Notes under the pieces: model-generated
What the model was told of the DNA's origin: nothing
Database searches by the model: none
Seen by the model: the letters and a program-made list of their open reading frames with translations, nothing else
Source of the DNA: Roseofilum reptotaenium CS-1145
GTDB taxonomy: Bacteria; Cyanobacteriota; Cyanobacteriia; Cyanobacteriales; Desertifilaceae
Reading direction: 5' to 3'
Assembly (NCBI RefSeq): GCF_028330985.1
Contig: NZ_JAQMUE010000075.1
Span: 121,858-185,857, forward strand
DNA: 64,000 bases
Shown here: one piece after another, positions 28,230 through 40,623 of the stretch
Numbering within the stretch: the stretch's first letter is position 1
Layout of the letters: the number at the start of each line of letters is the position of its first letter
Program-made: the position numbers and the translations under genes

Positions 28230-29588
28230 ATGTCCCTATCCAAAAACGATGGAGAAATAACCCCTACAACCCCTAAACCTAATCTTCCTCCTCCCTCTCC
28301 GAGTCTGGGTGCAGTCCTCAAAAACCGCAATTTTCTCACCCTGTGGAGCGGTCAAATTTTTTCCCAGTTAGCCGATAAAATCTATCTAGTTTTAACGATC
28401 GCCATTATTACTAGCGAGTTTCAACGACAGGAGCAAACCATTAGTGGTTGGGTATCAGCGATCATGATTGCTTTTACGATTCCCGCTGTCTTATTTGGCT
28501 CCTTAGCCGGGGTATTTGTGGATCGGTGGCCGAAAAAATCGGTCTTAGTTCTCACCAACTTACTCCGGGGAGCCTTTGTGCTGACGATTCCCCTATTCTT
28601 AAGTCTATCTGCGGGAATTGACTTGGCGATCGATATTCCCCTCGGTTTTGCCTTCCTCTTAGGAATTACCTTTGCCGTCTCTACCCTCACCCAATTCTTT
28701 GCTCCTGCCGAACAAGCCATTATTCCCCTGATTGTCAAGCGCCATTTGCTCTTGCCAGCCAATTCCCTCTACACTTCTACCATGATGGCCTCGGTGATCC
28801 TGGGATTTGCTCTTGGCGACCCACTTCTGAACCTGGCAAGTCACCTAATTAGCCCGATTTTAGGTAATGGCGACTTGGGTAAAGAACTTCTAGTGGGAGG
28901 TGCTTATGTGTTGGCGGGTGTGATTTTGTTAGTCGTGAATACTCAAGAAAATACTTATCCCCCAGACCACGAACACCCCCATGTTTTGCAAGATCTGCGC
29001 GATGGATTACAGTTTTTGCGCGATCGCCATCGGGTTCGCAATGCAATTTTACAACTAATTATTCTCTCCTGTATTTTTGCTGCCTTAGCCGTTTTAGCCG
29101 TCCGCATTGCCGAAATTATTCCCAGTCTTGAACCCTCCCAATTTGGCCTGTTATTAGCCGTTGGCGGAATCGGTTTAGGCATCAGTTCGGCTGTCGTGGG
29201 AGAATTCGGCCATCGTTGGGGATCGAATGCTCAACTGAGTTTAATCGGATCGATGGGGATGGCGGGATCGCTGTTGGGTTTGTCGTTTACCGTTCAATAT
29301 TTAGGATGGTCTCTGTTTTGGATTAGTGTGTTAGGTTCATCAGCCGCTTTTATTGGCATTCCCATGCAAACGACAATTCAATCACAAACGCCAGAAGAGA
29401 TGCGAGGTAAGGTGTTCGGCTTGCAAAATAATGCCATTAATATTGCTTTGAGTTTTCCTCTGGCTTTGGTGAGTGTGGCAGAAGCTGGATTGGGAATTCA
29501 AGTGGTTTTAGCTGGTTTAGCCGTCTTAGTCTTCGCAGGGGGAGTCTCAACCTGGTATATTTCCCGTACAGGAGATCGGGATCAATAG
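28230..29588 (+). CDS. Major facilitator superfamily transporter
   Basis: About 452 residues from the ATG at 28230 ('MSLSKNDGEITPTTPKPN'). After a proline-rich cytoplasmic N-terminus, 'ALKNRNFLTLWSGQIFSQLADKI'-like text begins an MFS_3/EntS-type carrier with about 12 hydrophobic segments. The loop 2-3 motif reads 'LAGVFVDRWPKKSVLV', and a second-half motif 'QSQTPEEMRGKVFGLQNN' is typical of macrolide/siderophore exporters of this subfamily. It is probably a proton-driven exporter; the substrate is not readable. Confidence 0.88.
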   Translation: MSLSKNDGEITPTTPKPNLPPPSPSLGAVLKNRNFLTLWSGQIFSQLADKIYLVLTIAIITSEFQRQEQTISGWVSAIMIAFTIPAVLFGSLAGVFVDRWPKKSVLVLTNLLRGAFVLTIPLFLSLSAGIDLAIDIPLGFAFLLGITFAVSTLTQFFAPAEQAIIPLIVKRHLLLPANSLYTSTMMASVILGFALGDPLLNLASHLISPILGNGDLGKELLVGGAYVLAGVILLVVNTQENTYPPDHEHPHVLQDLRDGLQFLRDRHRVRNAILQLIILSCIFAALAVLAVRIAEIIPSLEPSQFGLLLAVGGIGLGISSAVVGEFGHRWGSNAQLSLIGSMGMAGSLLGLSFTVQYLGWSLFWISVLGSSAAFIGIPMQTTIQSQTPEEMRGKVFGLQNNAINIALSFPLALVSVAEAGLGIQVVLAGLAVLVFAGGVSTWYISRTGDRDQ

Positions 29589-29745
29589 ACTTCTTACAGA
29601 AGTCAGGCAATAGGCAATAGGCACTCTAGCAATAGTCAGGAGAATATTATGATTACTCCATTCCTATTCATTTTTTGTCCACTTATGCAATAGATCTAAC
29701 GATTGTCGTCTCCTACCCAATGATTCTTCCCTTTTTGGCAATTGA

Positions 29746-30933
29746 ATGCATATCGCTTGGCTTGGTAAAAAATCTCCGTTCTGTGGTAACGTCACTTATT
29801 CCCGTGAGGTGACGAATGCGTTGCTCGATCGCGGACATCAGGTGAGCTTCTTTCATTTTGCCTCGGAGGATGGGGTCGCAGAACTGCCCGCGAATGGCGC
29901 TCAAGCCTCTTCGGAAGGCTGGCCGGATTGTCCAGAAGTGCCGATTCCTTGTTTGTATAAATCGACGATTTATACGATTCCGACGTTGAGTTCGTCTAAG
30001 GTTTTAGCGCGATCGCTCCATTCTTTGCAACCGGATCTGGTTCATGCGTCTTTAACCTTGTCTCCTCTGGATTTTTTACTGCCGGAAATTTGCCAAGATT
30101 TAAATTTACCTTTGGTGGCGACCTTTCATCCAGCATTTGACCGCAAATTACGCAATTTTTCTTCCGGAACGCAACAACTCACCTATCAACTTTATGCCCC
30201 TGGTTTGGCAAATTATGATAAAACCATTGTGTTTTCCCAGATGCAGCGCGAGATTCTGATTAAACTGGGGGTTCCGGAATTCAAAGTGGTGGTGATTCCC
30301 AATGGGGTAGATGCCCTAAAATATTCCCCTGGCCCTTCTTCGATTAAGCAGCAATTGCAGGCAGAACGGTTATTTTTGTATCAAGGACGCATTGCCATTG
30401 AGAAAAATGTGGAGTCCTTGCTGAAGGCTTGGAGAATGGCAGATTTGGGGCTGGGGTGTAAGTTGGCGATCGTCGGTACTGGCCCTCTGCAAACTGCTCT
30501 CAGAGCTTCCTATGGAGCAGAACAGGGGATTGTTTGGTTAGGCTTTATTGGCGATGAGCAGCGTCGAATCGAAATTTTACGGGGCACAGATGTATTTATT
30601 TTGCCTTCTTTTGTTGAAGGGTTGTCTCTCTCTCTGTTGGAGTCCATGGCTTGCGGAACGGCTTGTCTGGCAACGGATGTGGGAGCTGATGGTGAGGTTT
30701 TGGAAAAGGGTGCAGGGGTGATTTTAAATGCGAATCGCGTAACGACTGAGTTGCAAACCTTACTTCCTTTGTTTCGAGATCATCCTGAATTAAGTATCAT
30801 GCTGGGCCAAAAAGCACGTCAACGAGTATTAGAGCGCTATACGCTTAATCGTAATATTTCTCAGGTGGAACAGCTTTATAATGAAGTCATTGAACAGAGT
30901 AACGATGCATCTTACCGGAGCTTGGTCAATTAA
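29746..30933 (+). CDS. Glycosyltransferase family 4-like protein
   Basis: 395 residues, GT-B fold. N-terminal half: 'HIAWLGKKSPFCGNVTYSRE' and 'VATFHPAFDRKL'. C-terminal half: 'VIPNGVDALKYSP', 'YQGRIAIEKNVESLLKAW' and the sugar-nucleotide-binding ExnE region 'FVEGLSLSLLESMACGTACL'. It transfers a hexose from a nucleotide sugar to an unknown acceptor. The open reading ends overlapping, tail to tail, with the Uma2 gene on the other strand. Confidence 0.92.
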   Translation: MHIAWLGKKSPFCGNVTYSREVTNALLDRGHQVSFFHFASEDGVAELPANGAQASSEGWPDCPEVPIPCLYKSTIYTIPTLSSSKVLARSLHSLQPDLVHASLTLSPLDFLLPEICQDLNLPLVATFHPAFDRKLRNFSSGTQQLTYQLYAPGLANYDKTIVFSQMQREILIKLGVPEFKVVVIPNGVDALKYSPGPSSIKQQLQAERLFLYQGRIAIEKNVESLLKAWRMADLGLGCKLAIVGTGPLQTALRASYGAEQGIVWLGFIGDEQRRIEILRGTDVFILPSFVEGLSLSLLESMACGTACLATDVGADGEVLEKGAGVILNANRVTTELQTLLPLFRDHPELSIMLGQKARQRVLERYTLNRNISQVEQLYNEVIEQSNDASYRSLVN

Positions 30934-31751
30934 GGGGACTCGAGAGCATCCGGATCGATATTTAACTGTCGGAGTTTTTCGCGTAATTGTTGTAAATTAG
31001 ATTCAGCGCGATCGGCTCTTTCTCGCTCCAATTCCTTTTCCTGGCGTTCGCGATCGCGCTCTGATTCAGCAGTATCTGCTCTTTCCTGCTCCTGCACTGC
31101 CAACTCTTCTGGCAACAATACCAAATTACCCTCAGCATCATAAAAGCGCAACCAAGGGGCATCTTCCTTCATCAATTCCCCATTCCAAGTTCCCAAGTAC
31201 AATCCCAAACTCTCACACCACAGCCATCCGCGATCGTTGGGATTTATTTCATCATACTTGCGCCTTCCGCTTAAATTCCATCCCTGTAATGACTCAGAGT
31301 CAAAGGGATCGTAGATAAAATAATCATTAGTTTTCCAGACTTTTTCATACAACTCTTTCTTCTGATTGCGGTCAACTTCTGCCGTCGAAGGTGACATCAA
31401 TTCCACAATCACATCGGGATAGCGTCCTTGCTCTTCCCACAAGATCCAACTGCGGCGCTCAATTGTTCCATCTACATCTAATACCACAAAAAAATCCGGG
31501 CCGCGAAAGTCTTTGTTTCGGACTTGTGCGCTACTGTAGTAGACGAACATATTGCCACCCGTGTAATAATCATTGCGTTCTTGATACGCCTGATGCAAGG
31601 AAGCAATCAGAACATTCATAGCGATGCGATGGCGGTTGCTTTCCAAGGGTTCTCCGTCGTCGTAGGGTAAGTCGGTTGGCGGAAGGGGAATGACTTCTTG
31701 CTCTTGTGGTTCAGTCTGAGGTAATTGTTCGTCAATAAGTTGGACTGACAT
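30930..31751 (-). CDS. Uma2 family (DUF820) putative endonuclease with C-terminal coiled coil
   Basis: About 273 residues from the ATG at 31751 ('MSVQLIDEQLPQTEPQEQEV'). The PD-(D/E)xK-like core is visible in 'FRGPDFFVVLDVDG', 'PDVIVELMSPSTAE', 'KKELYEKVWKTNDYFIYDP'. A charged coiled coil follows (about residues 215-260, 'ERDRERQEKELERERADRAE'). Uma2 genes are very common in filamentous cyanobacteria; their role is unknown. It is the first of three Uma2 genes in the window. Confidence 0.9.
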   Translation of the reverse strand: MSVQLIDEQLPQTEPQEQEVIPLPPTDLPYDDGEPLESNRHRIAMNVLIASLHQAYQERNDYYTGGNMFVYYSSAQVRNKDFRGPDFFVVLDVDGTIERRSWILWEEQGRYPDVIVELMSPSTAEVDRNQKKELYEKVWKTNDYFIYDPFDSESLQGWNLSGRRKYDEINPNDRGWLWCESLGLYLGTWNGELMKEDAPWLRFYDAEGNLVLLPEELAVQEQERADTAESERDRERQEKELERERADRAESNLQQLREKLRQLNIDPDALESP

Positions 31752-32257
31752 GGCTCTTTCCCTCAACACTCGGTTCTCACAGTATATCTAAATCAGTTGA
31801 TTTTGGCGATCGCAGAGTGCAAGAAACCGGGTTGCTCAACCTTAACGGAATTTCTCTATCTCCCTAAGTTACAATCTCAGTAGTTCTATCAACACCGATT
31901 AATTATGCCTGTCTGGATTATGCCTGCGATTTATCCAATTTTGAAACAGTTGCTTAATGAATTTAAGGTTATTCATGGATCAATGCGTTCCGAACTCTAT
32001 GATTGAGAGTTTTCGAGAGTAGGTGCATGATGAGTGAAACAAATGATTAAGAACATTGACGCTATTTTTGCTGAAGGGATTTTAATCCTACCATCAACGG
32101 ATTGAATCGAATTACAGCAGTTTCAAATTGAGGCAACAAACACGAAGATACGCGAGAAACCCGGTTTCTGGATTATGCGGATGGAAAAGAAACTCAGTTG
32201 GCGATCGCCACTCCCTATGAGATAATAGTAAGTTGGTCTAAATGGGAGCAACACAGA
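31752..32257. other. Noncoding gap with a possible relic of an AF2212-like antitoxin
   Basis: About 500 bases with no intact gene. At 32043-32105 a 20-codon frame 'MIKNIDAIFAEGILILPSTD' ends in TGA and resembles the start of AF2212/DUF104 antitoxins ('MIKTIDAIF...'). Near-palindromes of the AGAAACCSGGTTTCT type occur at about 31824 and 32155. GGGAG about nine bases before 32258 serves proS. Nothing else is recognised. Confidence 0.35.
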
Positions 32258-34066
32258 ATGCGACTGTCACAAATGCTGTTTAATACGCTGCGAGATGACC
32301 CAGCAGAAGCAGAAATTCCCAGCCATAAGTTATTGGTTCGGGCAGGATATATTCGTCGAATTGGTAGCGGACTCTATGCTTATCTTCCCCTAATGTGGCG
32401 AGTTTTGCAAAAAGTCTCCCAAATTGTACGTGAGGAAATGAATGCTACGGGGGCCCAGGAATGCTTGCTTCCCCAACTGCAACCGTCGGATCTATGGCAA
32501 GAGTCGGGACGTTGGGAAACCTATACGAAAGCCGAAGGTATTATGTTTGCCTTGCAGGATCGGCAAAAGCGGGAGTTGGGGTTAGGGCCAACCCATGAGG
32601 AGGTGATTACGACGATCGCCCGTGATATGATTCGTTCGTATCGGCAACTACCGGTTCATCTGTATCAAATTCAAACTAAGTTCCGCGATGAAATTCGTCC
32701 CCGGTTTGGCCTGATGCGGGGTCGGGAATTTATTATGAAGGATGGCTATTCGTTTCATACTAACCGGGACAGTTTGAAACAGACGTACCAGGATATGGAT
32801 CGAGCCTATCGGAATATGCTGCGGCGATGTAGTCTGAAATTTCAGCCGGTACAAGCGGACTCTGGAGCTATTGGGGGCGGGGTTTCTCAAGAGTTTATGG
32901 TGTTGGCTGAGGCTGGAGAAGATGAGGTTCTCTACACCGAAGATAGCCAATATGCGGCCAATGTGGAAAAAGCGGTTTCTCTTCCCGCAGAAGTTCAACC
33001 TTCTCCGTTTACAGAGTATAAAAAGGTGGAAACACCCAATACCAATACCATTGCTACGCTCTGCGAGGCGCTCGGTTGTGATGCCACCAATACGGTGAAA
33101 AATGTACTGTATCAGGCTGTTTATGATAATGGAATGACGGTCTTGGTGCTGGTTAATATTCGCGGTGACCAAGATGTAAATGAGGTAAAACTCTCCAATG
33201 AGTTAACTGCTCTAGCTCCAGAATACGGCGCGAAAGCAGTTTTGGCGCTCACCGTTCCCGATCCGGAAGCTCAGAGCAAATGGGCCGCGAAACCCTTACC
33301 GTTGGGGTATATCGATCCGGGTTTAGGAGATGAATATATTACTCAACAAGAGAATTTAGCGCCCAAGTTTTTGCGGTTGGTGGACAAAACAGCGGTGGAG
33401 TTGAAAAATTTTGCCACAGGAGCCAATGAGACCGGTTATCATGTGATCGGCGCAAATTGGGGCGATCAGTTTGTTTTGCCCGATCGCATTGTGGATGTGC
33501 GTACTGCAAAAGCCGGCGATCTCGCTGTTCACGACCCGACGCAAATATTACAAACTGCCAGAGGTATTGAAGTCGGTCATATTTTCCAGTTGGGAACCAA
33601 ATATTCCCAGGCTATGAATGCCACGTTTACCAGCGAACAGGGGGAAGAATTGCCCTGTTATATGGGATGTTATGGGGTTGGAGTCTCTCGCCTCGCGCAA
33701 GCTGCGGTAGAGCAGTCCTATGATAAAAATGGCATCATTTGGCCCGTGGCGATCGCGCCCTATACGGTCATCATCTGCGTTCCCAATATTACCGATAGTC
33801 AACAGATGGAAGTCGCCGAAAAGCTCTATCAAGACCTACAAGAGGCTGGAATAGAGGTGTTACTTGATGACCGCAATGAGCGAGCCGGGGTAAAATTCAA
33901 AGATGCCGATTTAATTGGCATTCCCTATCGCTTAGTGACCGGCAGAGCCATCAAATCCGGTAAAGTTGAATGTGTAGAACGAGCAACCCTCGCTTCTGAG
34001 GAAGTGGCCATAGACGATCTGGTTTCTGTTCTCCAAGAGCGTATTCAAACCGCTTTAAACGCCTAA
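32258..34066 (+). CDS. proS: Prolyl-tRNA synthetase
   Basis: About 602 residues from the ATG at 32258 ('[20 protein letters not shown]'). Class II synthetase motifs: '[11 protein letters not shown]', '[20 protein letters not shown]' (motif 2), and motif 3 in '[17 protein letters not shown]'. Residues roughly 230-385 hold the bacterial insertion (editing) domain, and the anticodon-binding domain ends the protein. It charges tRNA-Pro. An upstream in-frame start at 32198 is unlikely. Confidence 0.97.
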   Translation: MRLSQMLFNTLRDDPAEAEIPSHKLLVRAGYIRRIGSGLYAYLPLMWRVLQKVSQIVREEMNATGAQECLLPQLQPSDLWQESGRWETYTKAEGIMFALQDRQKRELGLGPTHEEVITTIARDMIRSYRQLPVHLYQIQTKFRDEIRPRFGLMRGREFIMKDGYSFHTNRDSLKQTYQDMDRAYRNMLRRCSLKFQPVQADSGAIGGGVSQEFMVLAEAGEDEVLYTEDSQYAANVEKAVSLPAEVQPSPFTEYKKVETPNTNTIATLCEALGCDATNTVKNVLYQAVYDNGMTVLVLVNIRGDQDVNEVKLSNELTALAPEYGAKAVLALTVPDPEAQSKWAAKPLPLGYIDPGLGDEYITQQENLAPKFLRLVDKTAVELKNFATGANETGYHVIGANWGDQFVLPDRIVDVRTAKAGDLAVHDPTQILQTARGIEVGHIFQLGTKYSQAMNATFTSEQGEELPCYMGCYGVGVSRLAQAAVEQSYDKNGIIWPVAIAPYTVIICVPNITDSQQMEVAEKLYQDLQEAGIEVLLDDRNERAGVKFKDADLIGIPYRLVTGRAIKSGKVECVERATLASEEVAIDDLVSVLQERIQTALNA

Positions 34067-34216
34067 AAATTGCATAAGTGGGACATTTTCAAATGGGCAC
34101 AGTACCATAGAGCAAGTTCGTCATTAGCTCAATGAAGAATTTCCTGGACTGTGCCTAATTTGGGCTAAGGAAAGGGCAAAACCTAGTATTCCCTATACTC
34201 TATTCCCTATTCCCTA

Positions 34217-36837
<2,621 letters not shown>

Positions 36838-36866
36838 CCCTTCAAACCTATGAAATACCTCTTGAT

Positions 36867-36905
36867 GCCCCCTCTCTCACGGGAAAGGGGGTTGAGGGAG
36901 GGGGC
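36867..36905. repeat. GC-rich hairpin after tgt
   Basis: GCCCCCTCTCTCA and TTGAGGGAGGGGGC pair around the short loop CGGGAAAGGGGG. It is 29 bases after the tgt stop and could terminate its transcript, although no T-run follows; the motif resembles a common dispersed cyanobacterial hairpin. Confidence 0.6.
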
Positions 36906-36946
36906 TAGACCTTACGCGATCCTCTCTAACCTCCTCAACTATAAAT

Positions 36947-37621
36947 ATGATAGTCACTGAATCAATTAATCCAAGAGTAACCATTCCTCCCCTAGAAAAT
37001 GGCGACAAGCTCACTCGCACAGAATTTGAGCGCCGTTATTATGCCATGCCCGATCACAAAAAAGCCGAATTAATCGAAGGAATTGTTTATATGGCATCTC
37101 CATTAAGAATCACACAACATGGCGAACCCCATGCTTTTATCATGACTTGGTTAGGAAGCTATTGGTCGGCTACGCCAGGAATTCAATTAGGCGATAATTG
37201 TACCGTCCGTCTAGATGCTGACAATGAACCTCAACCTGACGCACTCCTGAGAATCAAAGAAGAGGGACAATCGACAATTAGTGAAGATGGTTATGTTGAA
37301 GGTGCGCCAGAATTAATTGTTGAAATTGCCGCCAGTAGTGTTTCCATTGACTTACATCAAAAACTCAATGTTTATCGTCGCAATCAAGTGCAAGAATATT
37401 TAATCTGGCGCGTCAATGACGGTGAACTCGATTGGTTCCGATTACAGAATGAACAATATATCAAACTTGAACCCAATGCAGACGGAATAATCTATTCTCA
37501 AGTTTTCCCTGGCTTGTGTTTAAATCAAGCTGCCCTATTATCCGGTGACTTAGCTCAGGTATTAGCCAGCTTACAAGTCGGATTAGCCACCCCTGAACAT
37601 CAATCCTTTGTCGATCAATAA
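36947..37621 (+). CDS. Uma2 family (DUF820) putative endonuclease
   Basis: 224 residues. Core motifs 'KKAELIEGIVYMASP', 'VRLDADNEPQPDALLRI', 'GAPELIVEIAASSVSIDL' and 'KLNVYRRNQVQEYLIW' give the D...E-x-... arrangement of the Uma2/PD-(D/E)xK fold. Function is unknown. It separates tgt from psbK. Confidence 0.9.
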   Translation: MIVTESINPRVTIPPLENGDKLTRTEFERRYYAMPDHKKAELIEGIVYMASPLRITQHGEPHAFIMTWLGSYWSATPGIQLGDNCTVRLDADNEPQPDALLRIKEEGQSTISEDGYVEGAPELIVEIAASSVSIDLHQKLNVYRRNQVQEYLIWRVNDGELDWFRLQNEQYIKLEPNADGIIYSQVFPGLCLNQAALLSGDLAQVLASLQVGLATPEHQSFVDQ

Positions 37622-37658
37622 ACTATCGCTTAACAGGTGATTAGGTAGAGAGTTTTGT

Positions 37659-37800
37659 CCTTTTTTTTGAACAGTACACTTTTAATAATAGGATAAAAAC
37701 CCCCTATCTCCCTATCTCCCTATCCCCTCACCTCCCCATCCCCCCATCTCCCCATCCCCCCACCTTGACATTTTTGAAGGAAGAATGAAAACTCCCTGCT
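37659..37800 (+). repeat. Dispersed pyrimidine-rich repeat, family B, copy 2
   Basis: T8 run, then CACTTTTAATAATAGGATAA, a series of CTATCTCCC and CCCCAT units, and CCCCCCACCTTGACATTTTT, ending GAAAACTCCCTGCT. It is longer than the copies at 5590 and 40831 because the CCCCATC unit is repeated. It lies just upstream of psbK. Confidence 0.75.
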
Positions 37801-37888
37801 TCCCTATTCCCTGGTGCGGCAGTATATGTTAATATTTTTTTCAATTCTGAAAATCATGCCCCGTACTGTTGGAGAGGAAAACACACTT

Positions 37889-38026
37889 ATGGAAGCAGCA
37901 CTGCTGTTGGCAAAATTACCTGAAGCCTATTCAGCCTTTAGCCCACTAATCGATGTTTTGCCTGTAATTCCTATCTTTTTCTTACTGCTGGCCTTTGTTT
38001 GGCAAGCAGCAGTTGGGTTTAAATAG
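37889..38026 (+). CDS. psbK: Photosystem II protein PsbK
   Basis: 45 residues starting '[20 protein letters not shown]', with the highly conserved core '[20 protein letters not shown]' and end 'AAVGFK'. The mature protein of the family begins at the lysine in 'KLPEAY' after leader removal. A single transmembrane helix (about 23-41). It is a small PSII core subunit near CP43. GGAGAGG lies about 12 bases before the ATG. Longer in-frame starts at 37814 and 37856 are ignored because the family length fits 37889. Confidence 0.97.
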   Translation: MEAALLLAKLPEAYSAFSPLIDVLPVIPIFFLLLAFVWQAAVGFK

Positions 38027-38067
38027 AGTTTAAGATAAATGTAACATCAGAAACATTTATTTCCCTA

Positions 38068-38096
38068 GAGACAGGTTTTAAGCCTGTCTCATTTTT
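38068..38096 (+). terminator. Rho-independent terminator after psbK
   Basis: GAGACAGG and CCTGTCTC form an eight-base-pair stem with a seven-base loop TTTTAAG, followed directly by ATTTTT. It lies 42 bases after the psbK stop. It would also partly shield the convergent GST gene. Confidence 0.85.
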
Positions 38097-38102
38097 ATGC
38101 AT

Positions 38103-38657
38103 CTAGCGTTTGCCAAGGGTATTTTGGAAAGCGGGACGTTCGGATAAACGCTGGATGTACTCCGTAACGGCTGGATACTCACTCAAATCAAGCTTGAGCA
38201 TCACAGGCATATAAAAGAGAAGCGATCCGACTGCGACATCCGCTACGGTAAGCCGATCGCCGAGTAAAAACGGTTGAGCTTGTAGACGTTGATTCAGGGG
38301 AGGCATAAAATCCGCCAAGGCGCGATCGCGGGATGCTTCAATAAACACCCCTGGGCCCAAACTAGCATTGGCAAAGACTACCCACTGGTTCATCTGTGCG
38401 ATCTCTTGCACCGATCCCTGAGCATTGCCATACTGGAGAGCCAGATACATTAAAATTGCCCCAGATTCCCAAATGGTAAAGTCGCCATCTACGAGGGCAG
38501 GCACCTTTCCCATGGGATGAATGGCCAAATAGTCCGGTTTCTTATGTTCTTGCCCTTGGATGTCCACAGCAATCAATTCATAGGGAACACCCAGTTCCTC
38601 TAAATACCACTGAACTAAAGTTCCACGAGTTCGCGGGCCACCATAGAGTTTGATCAT
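38103..38657 (-). CDS. Glutathione S-transferase family protein
   Basis: 184 residues. N-terminal thioredoxin-fold domain: 'IKLYGGPRTRGTLVQWYLEE', cis-proline region 'GKVPALVDGD' and glutathione contact 'WESGAILMYLA'. An all-helical C-terminal domain follows ('FLLGDRLTVADVAVGSLLFY'). It probably conjugates or reduces with glutathione; the substrate is unknown. It lies three bases after the hypothetical gene at 38661-39131, so both are one transcript. Confidence 0.92.
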   Translation of the reverse strand: MIKLYGGPRTRGTLVQWYLEELGVPYELIAVDIQGQEHKKPDYLAIHPMGKVPALVDGDFTIWESGAILMYLALQYGNAQGSVQEIAQMNQWVVFANASLGPGVFIEASRDRALADFMPPLNQRLQAQPFLLGDRLTVADVAVGSLLFYMPVMLKLDLSEYPAVTEYIQRLSERPAFQNTLGKR

Positions 38658-38660
38658 TCC

Positions 38661-39131
38661 TTAAAGCACCTTATGGGTATGTTCATGTTGTTTTACATTA
38701 TCTTCTGTGCGAACCACATTCGTCATATTTAAAACTCGTTTGCGCTCCGTGGAAAAGTTAAAATCCTGATGACAAGTGCCGATGGGAATTTTAGTTTTAA
38801 CACGTTCATGACTGGGAACCTTATAACTGCGAACTGCGGCGATCGCCCGTTCTACAAACTCGTCACAGAACTGGGGCTTCTCTGGGAACTCGGTCGGTTT
38901 TTGGGGGGTCTGGTGGATCAGTACCGTACCTAATGTGGTTCCTAAGGCCATTTCATAGGAGGTGGGAATTCCCTTAAATAAAGCTTCTAGAGCGGCTGAA
39001 GGGATCGGTTCTATTACTTTAACCGGATAGACCTCTCCATCTTCCTTAATAAAGCAAGTGGCCAAGCCAACGACTAAATAATCATCCCCGGATACATCGG
39101 GGGCATTGGGATAGGTTTGTTCAGCAGTCAT
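38661..39131 (-). CDS. Conserved hypothetical protein upstream of a GST
   Basis: 156 residues, soluble, no domain recognised. It begins 'MTAEQTYPNAPDVSGDDYLV' with 'VGLATCFIKEDGEVYPVKVI', which reads like a conserved cyanobacterial family, and ends in a histidine-bearing tail ('KQHEHTHKVL'). It contains three cysteines. It is co-directional with and almost touching the GST gene, suggesting shared regulation. No function is proposed. Confidence 0.7.
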   Translation of the reverse strand: MTAEQTYPNAPDVSGDDYLVVGLATCFIKEDGEVYPVKVIEPIPSAALEALFKGIPTSYEMALGTTLGTVLIHQTPQKPTEFPEKPQFCDEFVERAIAAVRSYKVPSHERVKTKIPIGTCHQDFNFSTERKRVLNMTNVVRTEDNVKQHEHTHKVL

Positions 39132-39373
39132 AAGGGTAAGGGATATAAATCAATGGATCGGATATCAACCTAACTAGGAGGAAGCAAGAGTTTAAGCGCT
39201 CTCCCAAACCGAAAGTAACAGAGACCTCGATCGGCGCACCCCGCTATTCCATATGTTGCATCTTACCATTAGCCACCTGAGTAACTGGTACATTCGCGCT
39301 TTTTCCATCAGGATTTCCCTCTTACAGTGAAGGTATCAAAGATAAAGTACAGTCAGTCATTGAGGTACAGTTC

Positions 39374-40057
39374 ATGGGCATCAATCTTTCTACTTCTAGT
39401 GTTGATTCTTTCGGAGGTTTATATCCAAGGCAACCTCAACCGAAAACAGAAAGCCCCCCCGTTAATCGAAAATTGAGCCAACAAGCCAAAGTTCGCTTAG
39501 AACAAGGGGACTATTTAGGTGCTATTGACCTGTTAACTTGTCTAATTGAATCCGATCCTATTTGTGCCGATCACTACAATAATCGCGGATATGCCTATTT
39601 TCAGGATGGAGAGGTTGAACTGGCGATCGCCGACTATAGCCAAGCGATCCAACTGAATCCTACGCTCGATCGAGCGTATAATAATCGTGCCAATGCCTAC
39701 GCTCGCCTAGGAGATCTCTACGCTGCTCTGCTCGACTACGATCAAACGTTAGATTTAAATCCCTTAAAAATCCAAGCTTGGATTAACCGAGGAATTACCT
39801 TTAGGCAACTTCAGATTTATGAACTTGCTCTCGATAACCTGGACTTTGCCCTGCGTCTGGGTCGTCTAGAAGGCTATATTTACGCCGAACGAGGACGCAC
39901 CTATCATCTTATGGGAGATTGGAATTGGGCGATCGCAGACTACCAAAGAGCGATCGACCACTTCCAAAATACTCCTCAGCTCTCAGGAGCCGAACAACGC
40001 CAATATCAACGGGTTCTGCATTGGAAAGACCAACTCCTCAAACCCCTTGCAGATTAA
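39374..40057 (+). CDS. Tetratricopeptide-repeat protein
   Basis: 227 residues. After a short Ser/Pro-rich start, at least four TPR units are seen between about residues 40 and 200: 'HYNNRGYAYFQDGEVELAIA', 'AYNNRANAYARLGDLYAALL', 'AWINRGITFRQLQIYELALD', 'IYAERGRTYHLMGDWNWAIA'. No signal peptide. It is likely a protein-protein interaction scaffold. It is convergent with the gene at 40075. Confidence 0.92.
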   Translation: MGINLSTSSVDSFGGLYPRQPQPKTESPPVNRKLSQQAKVRLEQGDYLGAIDLLTCLIESDPICADHYNNRGYAYFQDGEVELAIADYSQAIQLNPTLDRAYNNRANAYARLGDLYAALLDYDQTLDLNPLKIQAWINRGITFRQLQIYELALDNLDFALRLGRLEGYIYAERGRTYHLMGDWNWAIADYQRAIDHFQNTPQLSGAEQRQYQRVLHWKDQLLKPLAD

Positions 40058-40074
40058 GGAGTTTCCAGAATGAG

Positions 40075-40479
40075 TTATCGATCTACCCGTTCCTTTTTCC
40101 AAACCACAGAACGTCTTTGCGGATCGATCCGATGACTTTGTTCAGCCATCACTTGCTTCGCTTGCTCAGGATCGAAAGATCGGTCAAAATCTTGTTGTAG
40201 TTGAGTGACCCGGTCTTGAGTTTGCTGAACTTGAATCTCGACAATTTCTAACTTTTCTTCTACTGACCGATGATAGGGAATCAGGCGCATCACTGCCCCA
40301 GTTGCGACCACGACCAAAACCAGATTAACACTTAACTTCATCATTGTTTCCCAGGCGATCGCCGCAGCTAAGGGAGAGGAGCGACGACGCGATCGTTGGC
40401 GCTGGTTCCGCATCCGACGACGATCCAATGGATTAACGGAATGAGGGGGTCTCTGGGGGGTTGGCTCACTAGCAAGCAT
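40075..40479 (-). CDS. Conserved small membrane protein with coiled coil
   Basis: 134 residues. An arginine-rich cytoplasmic N-terminus ('RRRMRNQRQRSRRRSSP') precedes one transmembrane helix (about residues 48-66, 'LSVNLVLVVVATGAVM') and a short coiled coil ('EKLEIVEIQVQQTQDRVTQL'). Topology by the positive-inside rule puts the coiled coil outside. No known family is recognised. Confidence 0.75.
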   Translation of the reverse strand: MLASEPTPQRPPHSVNPLDRRRMRNQRQRSRRRSSPLAAAIAWETMMKLSVNLVLVVVATGAVMRLIPYHRSVEEKLEIVEIQVQQTQDRVTQLQQDFDRSFDPEQAKQVMAEQSHRIDPQRRSVVWKKERVDR

Positions 40480-40623
40480 GGGCGTTTTAGAGGATTACAG
40501 CGCAACAAAAATTTATGCCCTGATAATACACCTTAGAGTTAACCCTAACCGCCCATTCTCAAAAGTTTTTTCCGTATTCCCCCCAGAATTCTCAAAGACC
40601 CTTGATTAACAGGGACTTCAACC

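Noticed and set aside
32648..33172. 174-codon open frame antisense to proS
   Set aside because: It lies wholly opposite a clearly conserved gene, has no recognisable domain and no ribosome-binding site.
29675..34095. TTGCATAAGTGG-type sequences at both ends of a 4.4-kb stretch, as if IS ends
   Set aside because: Only about 13 bases match, there is no transposase between them, and the enclosed genes include housekeeping proS.
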